NCBI GenBank assembly: GCA_963576475.1
Contig: OY754981.1
Span: 22,617,677-22,681,676 of the forward strand
Source of the DNA: Molanna angustata
Lineage: Eukaryota > Arthropoda > Insecta > Trichoptera > Molannidae
Reading direction: 5' to 3'
DNA length: 64,000 nt
Shown here: one piece after another, positions 20,662 to 31,469 of the stretch
Layout: each line of letters begins with the position of its first letter
Numbering within the stretch: position 1 is the stretch's first letter
Program-made: the position numbers and the translations under genes
Notes under the pieces: model-generated
Databases searched by the model: none
Seen by the model: the letters and a program-made list of their open reading frames with translations, nothing else
Told to the model about the DNA's origin: nothing

Positions 20662-21384
20662 GTATTTATTTATTTATTTATTTATTTATTATATATACGC
20701 CCTTAATAGGGCATTTACAAAAAAATACATGATAAATAGAACAATGTAGGCATAACAAAATAACAATAAGTGTAAATACATCGATTATATAGGTACATAA
20801 TAAAAAAACGTAAGTAGTTAAAGGAAGAACAATATAAAACAACATAATACAACATAATAAAAGAAAATAGAGATAAATGATAAAAAAAAACTAGACATAA
20901 AAGAAGAAAAAAAAAATAAACAGTATTACATATTCAATTTAAACAACAAAAATCAAAAATTATAATATGCGTTAAGCATCCTTTTGAAACCATCTATAGT
21001 GTGTACATTAAATATATCAACAGCACTATATTGGTTTCCAAGGCGGTGCAATCTATGTATTGGTGAGTTAATGATAAAGTTATTTCGAAGATTCTCTATA
21101 TGAAAAGGTGCATTTTGACGTGAAGCAAACCTTGTAGGTACTCTGAATTTTATCATTTCAACTAGGTCAGGGGTGTCCAATATACCGTTGATTATTTTAA
21201 ATAAACATATTAAATCACAAATCGTTCTTCTGTTTGATAATTTCGATAAATTTAAAATACTCATTAGAAAATCATAATTTAATTTTTCTAAAGGAATGGA
21301 TAATTTATAATTTACAAATCTTAAAAATTTATGTTGAACCCTTTCGACCCTCAATGAGTGCACATTATAAAACGTTCTGATCAC
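20662..21384 (-). pseudogene. CR1/Jockey-type LINE RT C-terminus with 3' UTR
   Basis: The minus-strand frame 21384-20953 (143 codons) reads RTFYNVHSLRVERVQHKFLR, YDFLMSILNLSKLSNRRTIC, DLICLFKIINGILDTPDL, ENLRNNFIINSPIHRLHRL and ends in FKRMLNAY. 'RIE.VQ.KFLR' then 'L..L..RR...DL...FKI..G..D' is the diagnostic tail of Jockey/CR1/R1-group RT ORFs. The 3' UTR runs to an (AAAT)n tail at ~20662-20690, which inserted directly against the GACCAA minisatellite. The catalytic domain is missing. Confidence 0.85.
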
Positions 21385-21389
21385 TAGTA

Positions 21390-21935
21390 GACATTAAAAA
21401 ACAGAAAGGTATTATAAAATAATTATGTACCTACCTACTTTGTAGTGGCAATCATATCAGATTTTTTTTTAAGATACTCTTCATATTTTTTATGGATATT
21501 TAGCTTGGGGTGGCCCCTTGGAAATGTCATCATGATCGCCTTCGCTAATAGTCAAAACAAACAAAATACTAGTGTACGTGTAAATAAATATACTTATCTA
21601 TCCCAAATATTTGACTGTAGGTATAAATAATTGTGTGCAAATAACGCCAACGTATAACGTCAATCCCGAGGAAACGTAATAAAGGACATAACACATTTTA
21701 TTTAAAGTTCTCCTCTCTGTTTTCCCGGCGTTAAGGATTTATAAGGTATTTTCCCGCTTTTAAATGAAATAACCACCTGAGATATTGTGGCCGTTACAAG
21801 GAATGGATCCGCTTGATATATTATTCGCGAAACCATTTTAGTCAGCGTGCTTTCGGCTCCGACGCGACATTTCTACAAAGCCACGACCACACCTTTGTTT
21901 CAATATAATACTATCAAATCAATTATTTTACATAC
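21390..21935. other. Unassigned stretch
   Basis: A short plus-strand frame (21445-21630) has no known domain. 'gtacctacctacttt' here is a simple TACC-rich stretch common in this window. Confidence 0.5.
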
Positions 21936-22004
21936 ACACATACATACATACCATCACGGCAAATCCCACAATGTGGGGTAATCAGAGGTAGGTGTGCGGG
22001 TGTA
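21936..22004 (-). mobile_element. SINE family C 3' fragment
   Basis: Reads 'catacataccatcacggc', 'cccacaatgtggggtaatc', 'gtgtgcgggtgt', the reverse complement of the family C 3' region. Confidence 0.7.
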
Positions 22005-22645
22005 TTGTATTGTATATATTTTATTTAGATGTAAAAAAAAATACAATTTCTTACATCTAGTATAAACAAAAATTAAAACAATTAATAAAAAAAACAAATC
22101 AACATCGGATGACTATATGAACACCCAAGAATATAATACACAAAATAAAAACAAAAGGATACTACCACAACAAAAGACATCAAACAACATGAAAAAAAAA
22201 AACAATAATATAATAATGTAGTATCAAAACAAACAAAACAGATATTATATAATCTTAGAACATAATATAGGTATAAACAATAGAAACACACGATTAAAAA
22301 AAAAAAGTTTTATGTATTCAGCACCTAAGCGACGAAATGCTGCAAGACTAGACGCCTCCTTTACACATTCATGAAAATCATTATAAAGTTGTAAGCCTTT
22401 GTAGTACACACTATTTTGTGTACCTGCCAGGTTTGTCTGCGGCAGTCTAAAGTCCCTACTTCTCTCCGGGTATGCGTGAACTTCAAAATTGTACATAATA
22501 TTTTTTTTGTAAATAAGGTGGTAAAAGTCTATTTTTTAATTTGTAAAGAAAAATTAGCACATTCAGAATTATTTGTTGTTTAACTGTCAAAATTTCCAAC
22601 TGCTCAAGCATATATTTAATACGGGTAGGTAAATCTATTGCATTT
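22005..22645 (-). pseudogene. LINE RT C-terminal fragment
   Basis: On the minus strand the frames read DLPTRIKYMLEQLEILTVKQ, ILNVLIFLYKLKNRLLPPYL, then after a frame break FRLPQTNLAGTQNSVYYKG and LQLYNDFHECVKEASSLAAF with a stop near 22245. 'L.VKQ...LN.L.FIYK...GLLP.YL' and 'S.YY.G.QLYN.L' are the last blocks of LINE RT ORFs. Minus-strand 3' UTR extends toward 22005. Inactive. Confidence 0.75.
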
Positions 22646-22654
22646 TAATATTGT

Positions 22655-22695
22655 CCGGGTATTGGGTGTGCATCACCTTATAAAAGATGTATCCA
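22655..22695 (-). mobile_element. SINE family C fragment
   Basis: Contains 'tgggtgtgcatcacctta', matching the same block in the copies at 14.48 kb and 38.93 kb (inverse). Confidence 0.4.
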
Positions 22696-22830
22696 CTTTA
22701 ATAAGTGTATACCTAATTGTTATTGTCCATTCTTTGTGTGCTATACACGTTACGTTTCCGGATAGTGATAGTTTTTTTTATTTATTAATTCATTTATTGT
22801 AATCATAAAATATACCTACATTATTTACGT

Positions 22831-23225
22831 ATAAGATAGCTGATTCACTAGAATAAATCTGTTCCGAAGCAGCTACCTGTACCATTGTGAAGTCATTACA
22901 TCTATAGCAGCTATCTGTACATTAGTGAAGTTATTACATTTATCACAATAAAATCATTATACAAGTATATTAATTGAATCAAAACAATATACATTATAAA
23001 AGTATAAGATAGCTGCTTTACCAGAATAAATCTGTTCTGAAGCAGCTACCTCTAAATATTATTGTGAAGTCATTACATTTATAGCAGCTATCTGTACATT
23101 TGTGAAGTTGTCACATTTATTACATTAAAATCATTATAAAAGTATATATTGAATCGTAGCAATGTACATTTAACAAGTATAAGATATATTTCACTAGAAT
23201 AAATCTGTTCTGAAGCAGCTATCAG
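22831..23225 (+). repeat. Tandem repeat, ~175-bp unit, 2.3 copies
   Basis: 'ataagatagctg' and 'agaataaatctgttc.gaag' recur at spacings of ~173 and ~177 bp (22831, 23004, 23181), with 'gcagctatctgtacat' and 'gtgaagt.attacat' in each full unit. A related piece lies at 26.04 kb. Confidence 0.8.
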
Positions 23226-23430
23226 TACAATAGGCGTGATGACAGTAAGAAAAAATCATTGAAATTATGATTTTATAAAATAAAATATGTTATAAAGATT
23301 TGAAAAAATATATTTATTTTCATTTTAAAAGAGCGAATAATATTAATATTATTAAAATAAAAATACAAAATATGTTTGTCCGCCATTTTATGTGAAACAC
23401 CAATCAGAGCGCATGACGTCACCATATTGT
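23226..23430 (+). repeat. Dispersed duplicate, copy 1
   Basis: Shares 'gtaagaaaaaatcattgaaa', 'tataaagattt', 'tccgccattttatg', 'caatcagagcgca' and 'gacgtca' in the same order with 23878-24085. Confidence 0.8.
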
Positions 23431-23877
23431 TACTGTCAATTGTGTTTGTTACTGTCAACTGTAGTGTTGTTCGAAATGGCTATTTTTTTCATAACAAGCT
23501 ATATGGAATATGCTGCTTATTTTTAACATGCTATTTTTATTTATTGATTTATTTGGTTTATTTGGGACGATAAACCAAATAATATCGCTATCCGCTCTAT
23601 TGAATCGTTGACGCATCTGTTATAACACGCACCGAGTATTGTAACGTGGTGGAGAATATTTAACGTTTCAGAAATAAATAACTTGGTGGCTTTCATTGCT
23701 TGATTATAAAATAAAATGATGTTATTATATTGTTTGTGGGAGTTGTACAGTGTTACATGAGGTTGAAATGGAAATACACAATGTATTATGATGAATCTAA
23801 TATACATATGGGATAATTGTTATGATTCATATACATATTATGATTAATATATTTAAAAAAAAATAGAATGTTATGTA
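23431..23877. other. Unassigned stretch between two duplicates
   Basis: No motif seen. An 88-codon minus-strand frame (23541-23807) has no known domain. Confidence 0.45.
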
Positions 23878-24085
23878 ATAGGTGTGATGACTGTAAGAAA
23901 AAATCATTGAAATTATGATTTTAAAAAATAAAATAGGTTATAAAGATTTAAAAAATGTACTTATTTTCATTTTAAAGGAGTGAATAATAATATTATAAAT
24001 ATAAAAATACAAAATGTGTTAGTCCGCCATTTTATGAGAAAAAACAATCAGAGCGCACGACGTCATAGTATGGTCGCGTCAATTC
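23878..24085 (+). repeat. Dispersed duplicate, copy 2
   Basis: Direct-orientation partner of 23226-23430, ~650 bp downstream. The copies differ at roughly one base in ten. Confidence 0.8.
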
Positions 24086-24284
24086 TTCTGATAGTCTTCA
24101 ATACAATATACGCATTAATTGTCGGTCTGGACAATGTTTATTTTGGTGTTTTTGATATATTAATATTTTAATTAGGTACTTAAAACTAAAACAAAACAAT
24201 AAAATAGCAATGGAACAAGGATTCATCAAAGCAAATAGTTTCAATTTACCTAGATACTCGCCTACCTATCGGGGGATACTATGG

Positions 24285-24897
24285 GCCGGTATTACAGTGT
24301 CAGTTTAAGAGCTAAACTCAAGTTTCACAAAAATATAGCGTATTACAGTGTCCGTTTAGGCCTAATCTTCCCTCAAATATGTCACTAAAACGACAAATAT
24401 TTAACTCAACGTTTCTGGCAGATTAAGTACTTAACTGTGAGTCAACTGTCATTTGCTAGGCAACTCGTGTAGTTTCAGTTTCTATCACTAGAGGCGTTAG
24501 GCAACGTGTGTAGTTTCAGTGTTGTATCACTAAAGGCGTTAGTTGTATCGACGGTGGCGCCACACAACAAAACAAACTGACAGCCGTATTGAACATGGGC
24601 ATTTAAAAGCATTATTTTGGTGAAAAAAATTAAATTTACCATGTTGGATAATAAAACAATGGTATTTAAAGTCGTAGCGTCCCGTTTTGTATTTCCTATT
24701 ATTTGAGGTTATTTAAATTTGACAGATAATAACCACAGAAAAAGTGAAATATGTCTATAATTGAAGATTTAGTAACTGACATGTTATATTGCACTGTAAT
24801 ACGGAAATGGATTCAATCTCCCCTTAACATTAATCTTGAGTTTAACAAACTCAATGAGTTGAGGGCCGACTGTAATATCGGACCTAAGTTTATTGTA
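24285..24897. mobile_element. Possible DNA element with imperfect inverted ends
   Basis: The left end ('gggccggtattacagtgtc', then 'aaactcaagttt') is imperfectly inverted at the right end ('cttgagtttaacaaactc' ... 'ggccgactgtaatatcgg'). 'tattacagtg' recurs at 24290 and 24342. No transposase frame was found. It is a candidate non-autonomous DNA transposon, about 610 bp. Confidence 0.4.
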
Positions 24898-26155
24898 TTT
24901 TGTATGTAACTTAGTTCTTATTGAATAAATAAATAAATAATGAACGCTCGCAACGTATGGTAAACTAATTTAGTTTTAGTATTCTACAATTTTGTCACGC
25001 GATGGCGAGCTGACGAACGTTCGACATGTTATGATGCTGGTCACTGCCAAACTAAACTAGCAAGCTATATTTTTTTCATGCAATGAAGCGATTCGCGAAA
25101 CGACGGCGATTACGAGAAGCATGCGTTTTAAAACATCGTTACAATTTTAGCAGCATACGAATTATTACATAACGCTCGTTATTTGTATTGTGTTAATAAC
25201 AAGCTATATTTATCTGCTATCGTTATTTTTAGCAATAGCAGCCATAGTAGTTATTTTTCTGCCTGTCTTAACTACTCTTAACTAGAATGGAACTTTTGAT
25301 GGTCGGATATTTCTTTGCGTCGAACAAAGACTTTTGTTCATCAGAATTTCGAAACGTAAAAACTTAATAATAAGTACATATAAGTACTTTATTTATCTGT
25401 AATTTAAATACAACTTACATCTCGAAAATCGATAAAATATGCTCCTTCTTCTCTCTACATTATGTGTTCATAAGCTAAAAACATACGCGGGAAACGTATG
25501 ATGGCCTATTTTGACGTTTGGACATTAATGAAGTTCTTTATATGCTTATTGCCTAAATAATGGTAAATATTATATTATTGAGAGCTAAAAGTGGGGGAAC
25601 AAATACTGTACTTCATTGTAAACGCGTACTTAATAAAATACACTTATGTCTCGCCGTGCGAAATTTAATCACTTATTTCTCTTTTTTTTCGCGTGGGACG
25701 AAAACATATACCTCAGTAGGTGTTTTTTTCGTCGTGTTTGTACATTTAGGGACCGCACAACACTTATGCACTTTTGAATTGATTATAAATACACAAATCG
25801 TCCTAGAATACATATATTACATATAGTAGTGATATGCAGTTTACAATATCGTGACGTCACCGTCAGGGTCGGCAGCCGCCATGATACTACAAGCGTTTTT
25901 TGGCGTAAATGTCAAATTTGATTTTAAAATGGCGATTTTTGCTACTAAACCTTTATTTTATGTAGAAATGTATATATATTTGAAAACAGTGTATGCGTAA
26001 AAACATCGTGAGATAGTTTTTCAAAATTAGTCATCATGCCTATTGTGAAGTTACTACATTAATTACATTATAATAAAAAAAAATATTTTACAAAAAAAAA
26101 TACTTAACAACTACTAAAGATAAACGGAATCACATCATAAACGAGAGTAACAAAA
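24898..26155. other. Mostly unassigned stretch
   Basis: 24898-24945 ends in an (AAAT)n tail and is probably a LINE 3' scrap. An 88-codon plus-strand frame (25560-25826) is not recognised. 26035-26075 matches part of the 175-bp repeat at 22.9 kb. Confidence 0.4.
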
Positions 26156-26160
26156 ATACT

Positions 26161-26345
26161 ATTAAATGAAATAAAACACAACTTTGTGTACACCACTAAA
26201 ATTATAATTTTTATTCAAATGAATAAAAAATCCCTCTACATGTTACGAGAACAAAGTTCCCTTCCTCAGGAGGATACAAAGTATCATTTGAATAAAAATT
26301 ATAATTTTAGTGGTGTACACAAAGTTGTGTTTTATTTCATTTAAT
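26161..26345. mobile_element. 185-bp foldback with perfect 62-bp arms
   Basis: 26161-26222 and 26284-26345 are exact reverse complements over 62 bp (the arm starts attaaatgaaataaaacaca). The 61-bp centre holds 'cccttcctcaggaggata'. There is no ORF. Perfect arms imply a recent origin or gene conversion between them. Confidence 0.85.
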
Positions 26346-26565
26346 TATTTCAAAATGATACCACAAAGTAAAAAACAATCGTTTGTCGATGATGTGAAAA
26401 ATACTATTATTTCAAGAAGTTAGTGTCGTGATATTATTTTCATTTAGTGTTCTACCCACATCAAGCAACCACCATCAACTTGTGATAAACTTCTAAAATA
26501 CATAAAAAATTACGTTTTTGAATGTCTGTTAAAAAATAAGTCATTAATAAAAATATAAGTCATTC

Positions 26566-26655
26566 ACCTATAGCACAAGCATAATAATGTTTAATTTAGG
26601 GAACGTATGAGCATGTGTATCTACTTGTTATAAGGACATATTCATTTAAAAAAAA
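26566..26655 (+). mobile_element. SINE family B 3' fragment
   Basis: Reads 'attcacctatagcacaagca', 'gtttaatttagggaacgta', 'aaggacatattcattt' and an A-rich tail. The tRNA head is missing. Confidence 0.8.
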
Positions 26656-26659
26656 ATTC

Positions 26660-27285
26660 ACCCAACACGTGTGAACGAAGCATTATAACCCGTGGATTAG
26701 AATCGGAATGAAACTGCAAAAAAGTTATAATAGAAAAATGATGTTACGCTATGCCGGGAGTTCGTTTTCGACGGAAGTGACATTAGTGATACCTATACAT
26801 ACATACATACATGTACTTTTATTATATATCATTATTCTATCTCTTTTTAGCATAATACACACATTTATTATTTCTCATTCTTTTAATATAAAATATGTAG
26901 TCAAGGAAAAATATATTTTTTTATATATACCTACTCTCTTGTTTTTTTTATCATTGTTATTTATTTAAGTACATAACGTAACATACATAGATTATACAAA
27001 AAAAGTCTTGACAACTAAAATAAAGACATACACACAATCATTACGTTACCTTATTTAAGATAAGCAAATGAACGCTACACTACCCTCTCTTGGCATCCAT
27101 TTTTATACAAATAATTCTGATTGATTTTATTATTCAAAACACCCAATACAAAATTGAATTTTTATAAAAGTCAAAATATCCATAAACATATCGTTGGCAG
27201 GTGTTAATATAAAATTAGTTTTTTTAATTAACTAGTTTTAATTTGATAAAAAAAGCATTTAAATTTGATAAAAATAAAAAAAAAT
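26660..27285. other. Unassigned AT-rich stretch
   Basis: T-rich frames at 26708-26968 look compositional. Nothing else recognised. Confidence 0.5.
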
Positions 27286-27286
27286 A

Positions 27287-27358
27287 TTCCGGTACCGGGA
27301 ATCGAACCCGAGCCTCCTGGGTGAGAGCCAGGTATCCTAGCCACTAGACCATACCGGA
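27287..27358 (-). tRNA. tRNA-Glu (CTC)
   Basis: A 72-nt gene on the minus strand, excluding CCA. The 7-bp acceptor stem is TCCGGTA/TACCGGA with discriminator A. The D arm carries TGGTCTAGTGGCTAGGA (A box). The anticodon arm has stem CCTGG/CCAGG and loop CTCTCAC, giving anticodon CTC, which reads GAG. The T arm has B box GGGTTCGATTCCCG. All four arms pair, and the sequence matches the eukaryotic tRNA-Glu consensus. No intron. On the minus strand it lies ~157 bp downstream of a tRNA-Gly gene. The T-rich plus-strand side would need inspection for the minus-strand terminator: A-runs just before 27287 on the plus strand give a T-rich 3' flank on the minus strand, as pol III requires. Confidence 0.96.
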
Positions 27359-27515
27359 TCACATCGACGCCGTGTGAAATTCAGTACAAACTCTCGAAAA
27401 CTTATTTTCAGACACACATTTTAAAAATAAAATGCAAGTAGCTTGTTTTATGCGTATTTAAGCGATGGTTAAAAATAGTTCCGAATAAAAAGATTTTTAA
27501 AAACAAAAAAAAGTG

Positions 27516-27587
27516 TGCGATGGCCGGGAATCGAACCCGGATCAACTGCTTGGAAGGCAACTATGCTGACCATTACACCACCATCGC
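27516..27587 (-). tRNA. tRNA-Gly (TCC)
   Basis: A 72-nt gene on the minus strand. The acceptor stem is GCGATGG/CCATCGC with discriminator A. The A box is TGGTGTAATGGTCAGCA. The anticodon stem is TTGCC/... with loop CTTCCAA, giving anticodon TCC, which reads GGA. The B box is GGGTTCGATTCCCG. It matches the eukaryotic tRNA-Gly(TCC) consensus with no intron. The 3' flank on the minus strand begins with an 'ac' followed by a long T run (A-run at ~27502-27512 on the plus strand), a good pol III terminator. Same strand as tRNA-Glu, so the two form a small cluster. The short frame 27469-27657 over it is spurious. Confidence 0.96.
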
Positions 27588-27589
27588 CT

Positions 27590-28745
27590 GTATTTTTTGC
27601 GTCGTAAGACTTCAATAATAACTTATCACCAAAACATAATACATTGTTTTGTATCAAAATTAAAATGACAATAATTTTCTTCCCGTTGAAATAAAGAATA
27701 AGTGAAGTTAAAGTAAACTAAAATTGATTTAATTACGATATAATTATAATGATAATAATCAGTTTTTACTTCAGTTCTTGAGCAGGGGGGTGCAATGATT
27801 GCAAAGCATATACAAAATTATACATAAAAATAAAATAAAGAGAGGTATCTATACAAACAAAAAAAAAAAAAAAACGAGCGGGTTGTGGCCAACACTAAAC
27901 ACTCCACACCAAAGTAAGCGTTCATATTTTCTTCTTGAAAAGTTGACAATCTCAATATGGTAAAGAATGCTTATGATGTATGAAATATTTTAATAAAAGC
28001 AGATACATTTTGTTTTAAAGAACGTGAGAGCATTTTGAAAATTTTGACACGAGATATCATATGAAGAAATTTTATGATATCTATGGAAAGCTAACCAGTT
28101 CTAAGTTCAAGCTATTAATACTCTTATATCAATATGAAATCAAAGAACTGAACATTGACAAACATAAAAAAATTCTCTTGTTACATATAAGTCTTGTAGA
28201 GTATTATTCTGACGATGTGCCTTTCACAAAACGCGTCGATAATAAAATAAATTTCAATAGAACTAATACCAAGTATTTTTTTTATATTTGTAATATATCC
28301 AAATACAAAATAAAATTAAATATAATTATTGCTGAGATTTTGATTCAATATAAATAAAGAATGATATCAGTCGGCCATTTTGTATGTGACATGATCGTCA
28401 GAACATAATAGATTGACGTCATGTTTTATGTATTTGACCTTTTGTGTTGTGAGATAATGCCATCTAAGTTTATACTCGCTGGGGCGCTAATCACGGAAGG
28501 GTTCGTTGGGGTCGTAATTAATCGCCATCTCAAGAAAACCGGGCCCAGAAATCTTGGGATAAGTAGGGGATAATTATTTAAATAGCATTATCGTTCTAAA
28601 TACTAAGTCCTCCGAACCTGACAATGTCACATGAAGATGAAGGACGATGAAATATCGAAACATCTCATTTTGATCTAAAGGACTCGTATTTATATACGTG
28701 TAGGTAGTTACCTCTTTTCATACCATCATTCATTTATTCTTTCAT
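27590..28745. other. Unassigned stretch with a 98-codon AT-rich frame
   Basis: 27870-27925 carries the 'gagcgggttgtggccaacac' repeat motif also seen at 16.45 and 49.5-50.1 kb. The plus-strand frame 28061-28357 is Lys/Ile/Asn-rich, as expected from composition, with no known domain. 'tcggccattttgtatgtgac' at ~28370 recalls the 'ccgccattttatg' block at 23.4 and 24.0 kb. Confidence 0.4.
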
Positions 28746-28751
28746 AAATTC

Positions 28752-28803
28752 ATTCATACCATCACAGCATATACCACAATGTGGAGTACCCACACTACCC
28801 ACA
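28752..28803 (-). mobile_element. SINE family C 3' scrap
   Basis: Contains 'cataccatcacagcatatac' and 'cacaatgtggagtac', matching the inverse of the family C 3' region. Confidence 0.55.
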
Positions 28804-28813
28804 CACTAGTCTC

Positions 28814-29277
28814 GTTCTTTCTTCTTCTTCTTCGATGGCGCTACAGCCTAAATCGAGCCATGGCTTCCGTTAACTTTATCCTGTGCTCTGCTGCCACTTT
28901 CCATGCGGTGGGAAGATGAGTCTCATCCTTTGACCTCATCTTCCCACCGCAGCCTCGGTCTTCCTACCCTTCTTCTCCCGGTGTTCAGTCATGATTCGTT
29001 TCGGCACGCGTTCGTTGTACATGTCCAGCCCATCTCAGCCTAAGTAATTTCATGTGCGTTGAGATACTCGGGTCCGTATAGGTATGTTGTACAACTCATC
29101 GTTACGTCTAATGCGCCATTCATCGCCATCCATCACGGGGCCGCATATTCTACGCAGTACCGTACCTTTCAAAGGTGTCCAGCATTTCAGACATCTTCGC
29201 CGTTATGGTCAATGTCTCGCATCCATATGCCAACACTGTTCTGACTGTGGTCTTGTAAAGTGCGACTTTTGTTTTAC
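28814..29277 (-). pseudogene. RTE LINE 3' end, close relative of the 54-56 kb copy
   Basis: On the minus strand, in broken frames, it encodes the same blocks as the RTE ORF at 54.3-56.1 kb: [62 protein letters not shown] and RLRWEDEV, ending just past the stop with 'gctgtagcgccatcg' and an (AAG)n tail (28814-28826 on the plus strand). Frameshifts and a local inverted duplication 'cggtgggaagatgag' / 'ctcatcttcccaccg' (~28907 and ~28940) show decay. Confidence 0.85.
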
Positions 29278-29284
29278 TCACCTA

Positions 29285-29400
29285 AAAAGGCACTGCATTC
29301 AGAATGGGTGGTGAACCTCATTTCTGAACAATGTGAGATGTTATTATTGCCTTTTTTATTTTCAATTACCCGGCTCTTACGGGACACCCGAAAACCATAA
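29285..29400 (+). repeat. Dispersed repeat D, second copy
   Basis: Shares 'attcagaatgggtggtgaac', 'gagatgttattattgcc' and 'acccggctcttacgggacac' with 14.56-14.73 kb. Confidence 0.6.
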
Positions 29401-29404
29401 TAGA

Positions 29405-29945
29405 AAATCACTATTCTTTGCCGGTGCCCTATAGCTCACAGAAAACACAGTGGGTTCATGAATACATTTGTTGTCATTTGCCTTTATCTCTGCGGGGTGA
29501 CCATAAATTCTCAATTAAATATGATCAATGTTGAACTAACTCTCAATGACCTTTTCACGTTTCACTTCAAAGGAATCGATAGGTGCTTAAAGAACAACAG
29601 CTCCACGGGAAGCGTCAGTGAATATGTATAATACTTCCTTTAGCTTGGTCCGACCCCTGTACTGTACGTGCACAGAGGGGTCGACCCCTAAAAGGGGATA
29701 TTGAATTATTTACCTCTAGTCGCCCCTGATAAATGAGTAAACGCTGTTACTGCCAAAATGGGCGTGTTAAATGGCAGGGCCTCGAACCAAAAGAGTGGTC
29801 ACCCTATCATATGGATAGGTGAGTCCAATGATGTTTCCGCATGTCGATTAAAGAGCTTTGAAATATTCAAATTTATGAAGCTGTGAGTATAAAACCATGT
29901 ATCGTTCTACATAACTGTTTCTTTCTACAAATAAGGCAGATTACT
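29405..29945. other. Unassigned stretch
   Basis: A local hairpin 'cgacccctgt' / 'acagaggggtcg' at ~29649-29682 lies next to a second 'gacccctaaaagggg' inverted repeat. No coding signal. Confidence 0.4.
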
Positions 29946-29951
29946 AAACAT

Positions 29952-30214
29952 AATATTCTCACCATTGACGATATCATCAGATGGAGCAGGCAGCGGAGGA
30001 GGGACTGGTATGGTCATGTCCAAAGGATGGACAGCACCAGACTTCCTCATATCGTGCTTCACAATCAGCCTCACGAAACCCGCCCTCGCGGTAGACCGCC
30101 AAAAAGATGGAGGGATAGCTGGGGGTCCACTTCGCAGGAAGAGCAGGCCTCTTAAAAAACAGACCTGAAGGTCTATTCAAAAGAAGAAGAAGAAGAAGAA
30201 TATTCTCACCATTG
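29952..30214 (+). mobile_element. RTE LINE 3' end with 16-bp target duplication
   Basis: The 16-mer aatattctcaccattg is at 29952-29967 and, exact, at 30199-30214. The 231-bp insert (29968-30198) encodes IIRWSRQRRRDWYGHVQRM, DSTRLPHIVLHNQP and RPRGRPPKRWRDSW in one frame, then shifts, and ends in an (AAG)n tail. The 'W.GHVQRM....P......GRP..RW.D' block is the RTE C-terminal signature. It is a clean, 5'-truncated insertion. Confidence 0.9.
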
Positions 30215-30219
30215 TTTAG

Positions 30220-30770
30220 CGTTTAACTATGAATATCAGCGCAATATTTTAATAGTCTCAATTTACTCACAACTGAAAAATACAGTTTTACACCTCGAGT
30301 AAAATTATTTATTAGTGCAGAAAAAATCAGTAGCGAAATTGCTTATAGAAGCCGAAAATCTTGGCTTGCCTATGAATATTAAGTTAATAAATTCAAGACC
30401 TAATATATTTTGTCTGTTTTATTGAAACCATACAACAAGATAAAAAATTGACTCATTTATTCATTTAGCGTTTGGCCGCATATATCACAAATATGTAGAT
30501 ACTATGCTTGACAGGGCCACAAATGTAAATATTATTTTGGCATGTGATTTTCAAATATTTTCATGGCCACTCAAATGAACAACGATGCTAACAAAACATT
30601 AAATTTTCGACATTTCCCAATATCTTTCAAGGTTTGTCTAGTCAGAAGCTTCTAGGCACGCCCCTGAAAAAAATGTGCACTTAATATTATACATTCACCC
30701 TATAGCATATTCATTCATTTAACTGTAATTAAAATAAAAAGTGCCTTAAAAGAATGTATCGAATAAACAT
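30220..30770. other. Unassigned stretch
   Basis: No motif seen. 'catttagcgtttggccgcat' at ~30463 recalls 'atttagcgattggctgcata' at ~2556, so part is an old dispersed repeat. Confidence 0.4.
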
Positions 30771-30771
30771 C

Positions 30772-31015
30772 TTTTTATTAATTTATTTATTTACTACATT
30801 TACATTATTATGTGTACACTGGCGAGTTTATTATTATTTTTAGTGGTAGGTACGAGTACATTAAATTTATTATATGAAAACAATCAGAAAGAAAAACACG
30901 TAACATTATTAAATGTACATATACTCATAGCAACAAAGAAAGGAGGGAGATAGAGGTTGTGGTATGTGAGAGAGGATGGCGAAAGAGTGAATGAAGAATT
31001 ATTTAATTTTTTTTA
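30772..31015 (-). mobile_element. LINE 3' UTR, minus strand
   Basis: Starts (on the plus strand) with an (ATTT)n tail complement at ~30776-30796, then 'gtgtacactggcgagttta', similar to the 'cactagcgggctta' block of other LINE 3' UTRs here. No coding part recognised. Confidence 0.5.
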
Positions 31016-31020
31016 CATTA

Positions 31021-31226
31021 CTTTTCGGGCAACTAACAGGTACTATGTCAAACATTAATTTAACACGCACCCAATAACAAGTTGCTACATTCTGGATACT
31101 TACAATATTAATCGTCTCACAGATCCAGACTGAAAACAAAATTAAAAACTGTGTCTCCGCCGGGAATCGAACCCGGGACCTTTGGATCAGCAGTCAGATA
31201 CCTAACCAACTGAGCCACGAAGGCCG
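31021..31226 (-). mobile_element. SINE family A, nearly full length
   Basis: Reverse complement of the copy at 40.76 kb. On the minus strand it runs from a tRNA-like head (gccttcgtggctcagttggt, B box gggttcgattcccg) through body blocks 'ttttcagtctggatctgtga', 'attaatattgtaagt' and 'cctgttagttgcccgaaaag'. The anticodon arm does not pair cleanly, so it is not a tRNA gene. Confidence 0.85.
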
Positions 31227-31469
31227 ACAGTAAAAATAGCTTTAGTTTTTTTTTTAAGTTGAGTCGATTGCGACGTCGTAATACCATCACTAAATGTATT
31301 CCAGAGTATCAACACTGTTTCATAGTCTCATCCAACTGTCGATTCGTTCAAGAGAATGAAATTCTATTGAAGGAAGAGGCAGTTAAATCCAAGATGCGTG
31401 TACGAAGGAACATTTTGTATGGCGTATTGGACTTTTTGCATGCTAATAACACCAACTAGAGGCCTCGCA

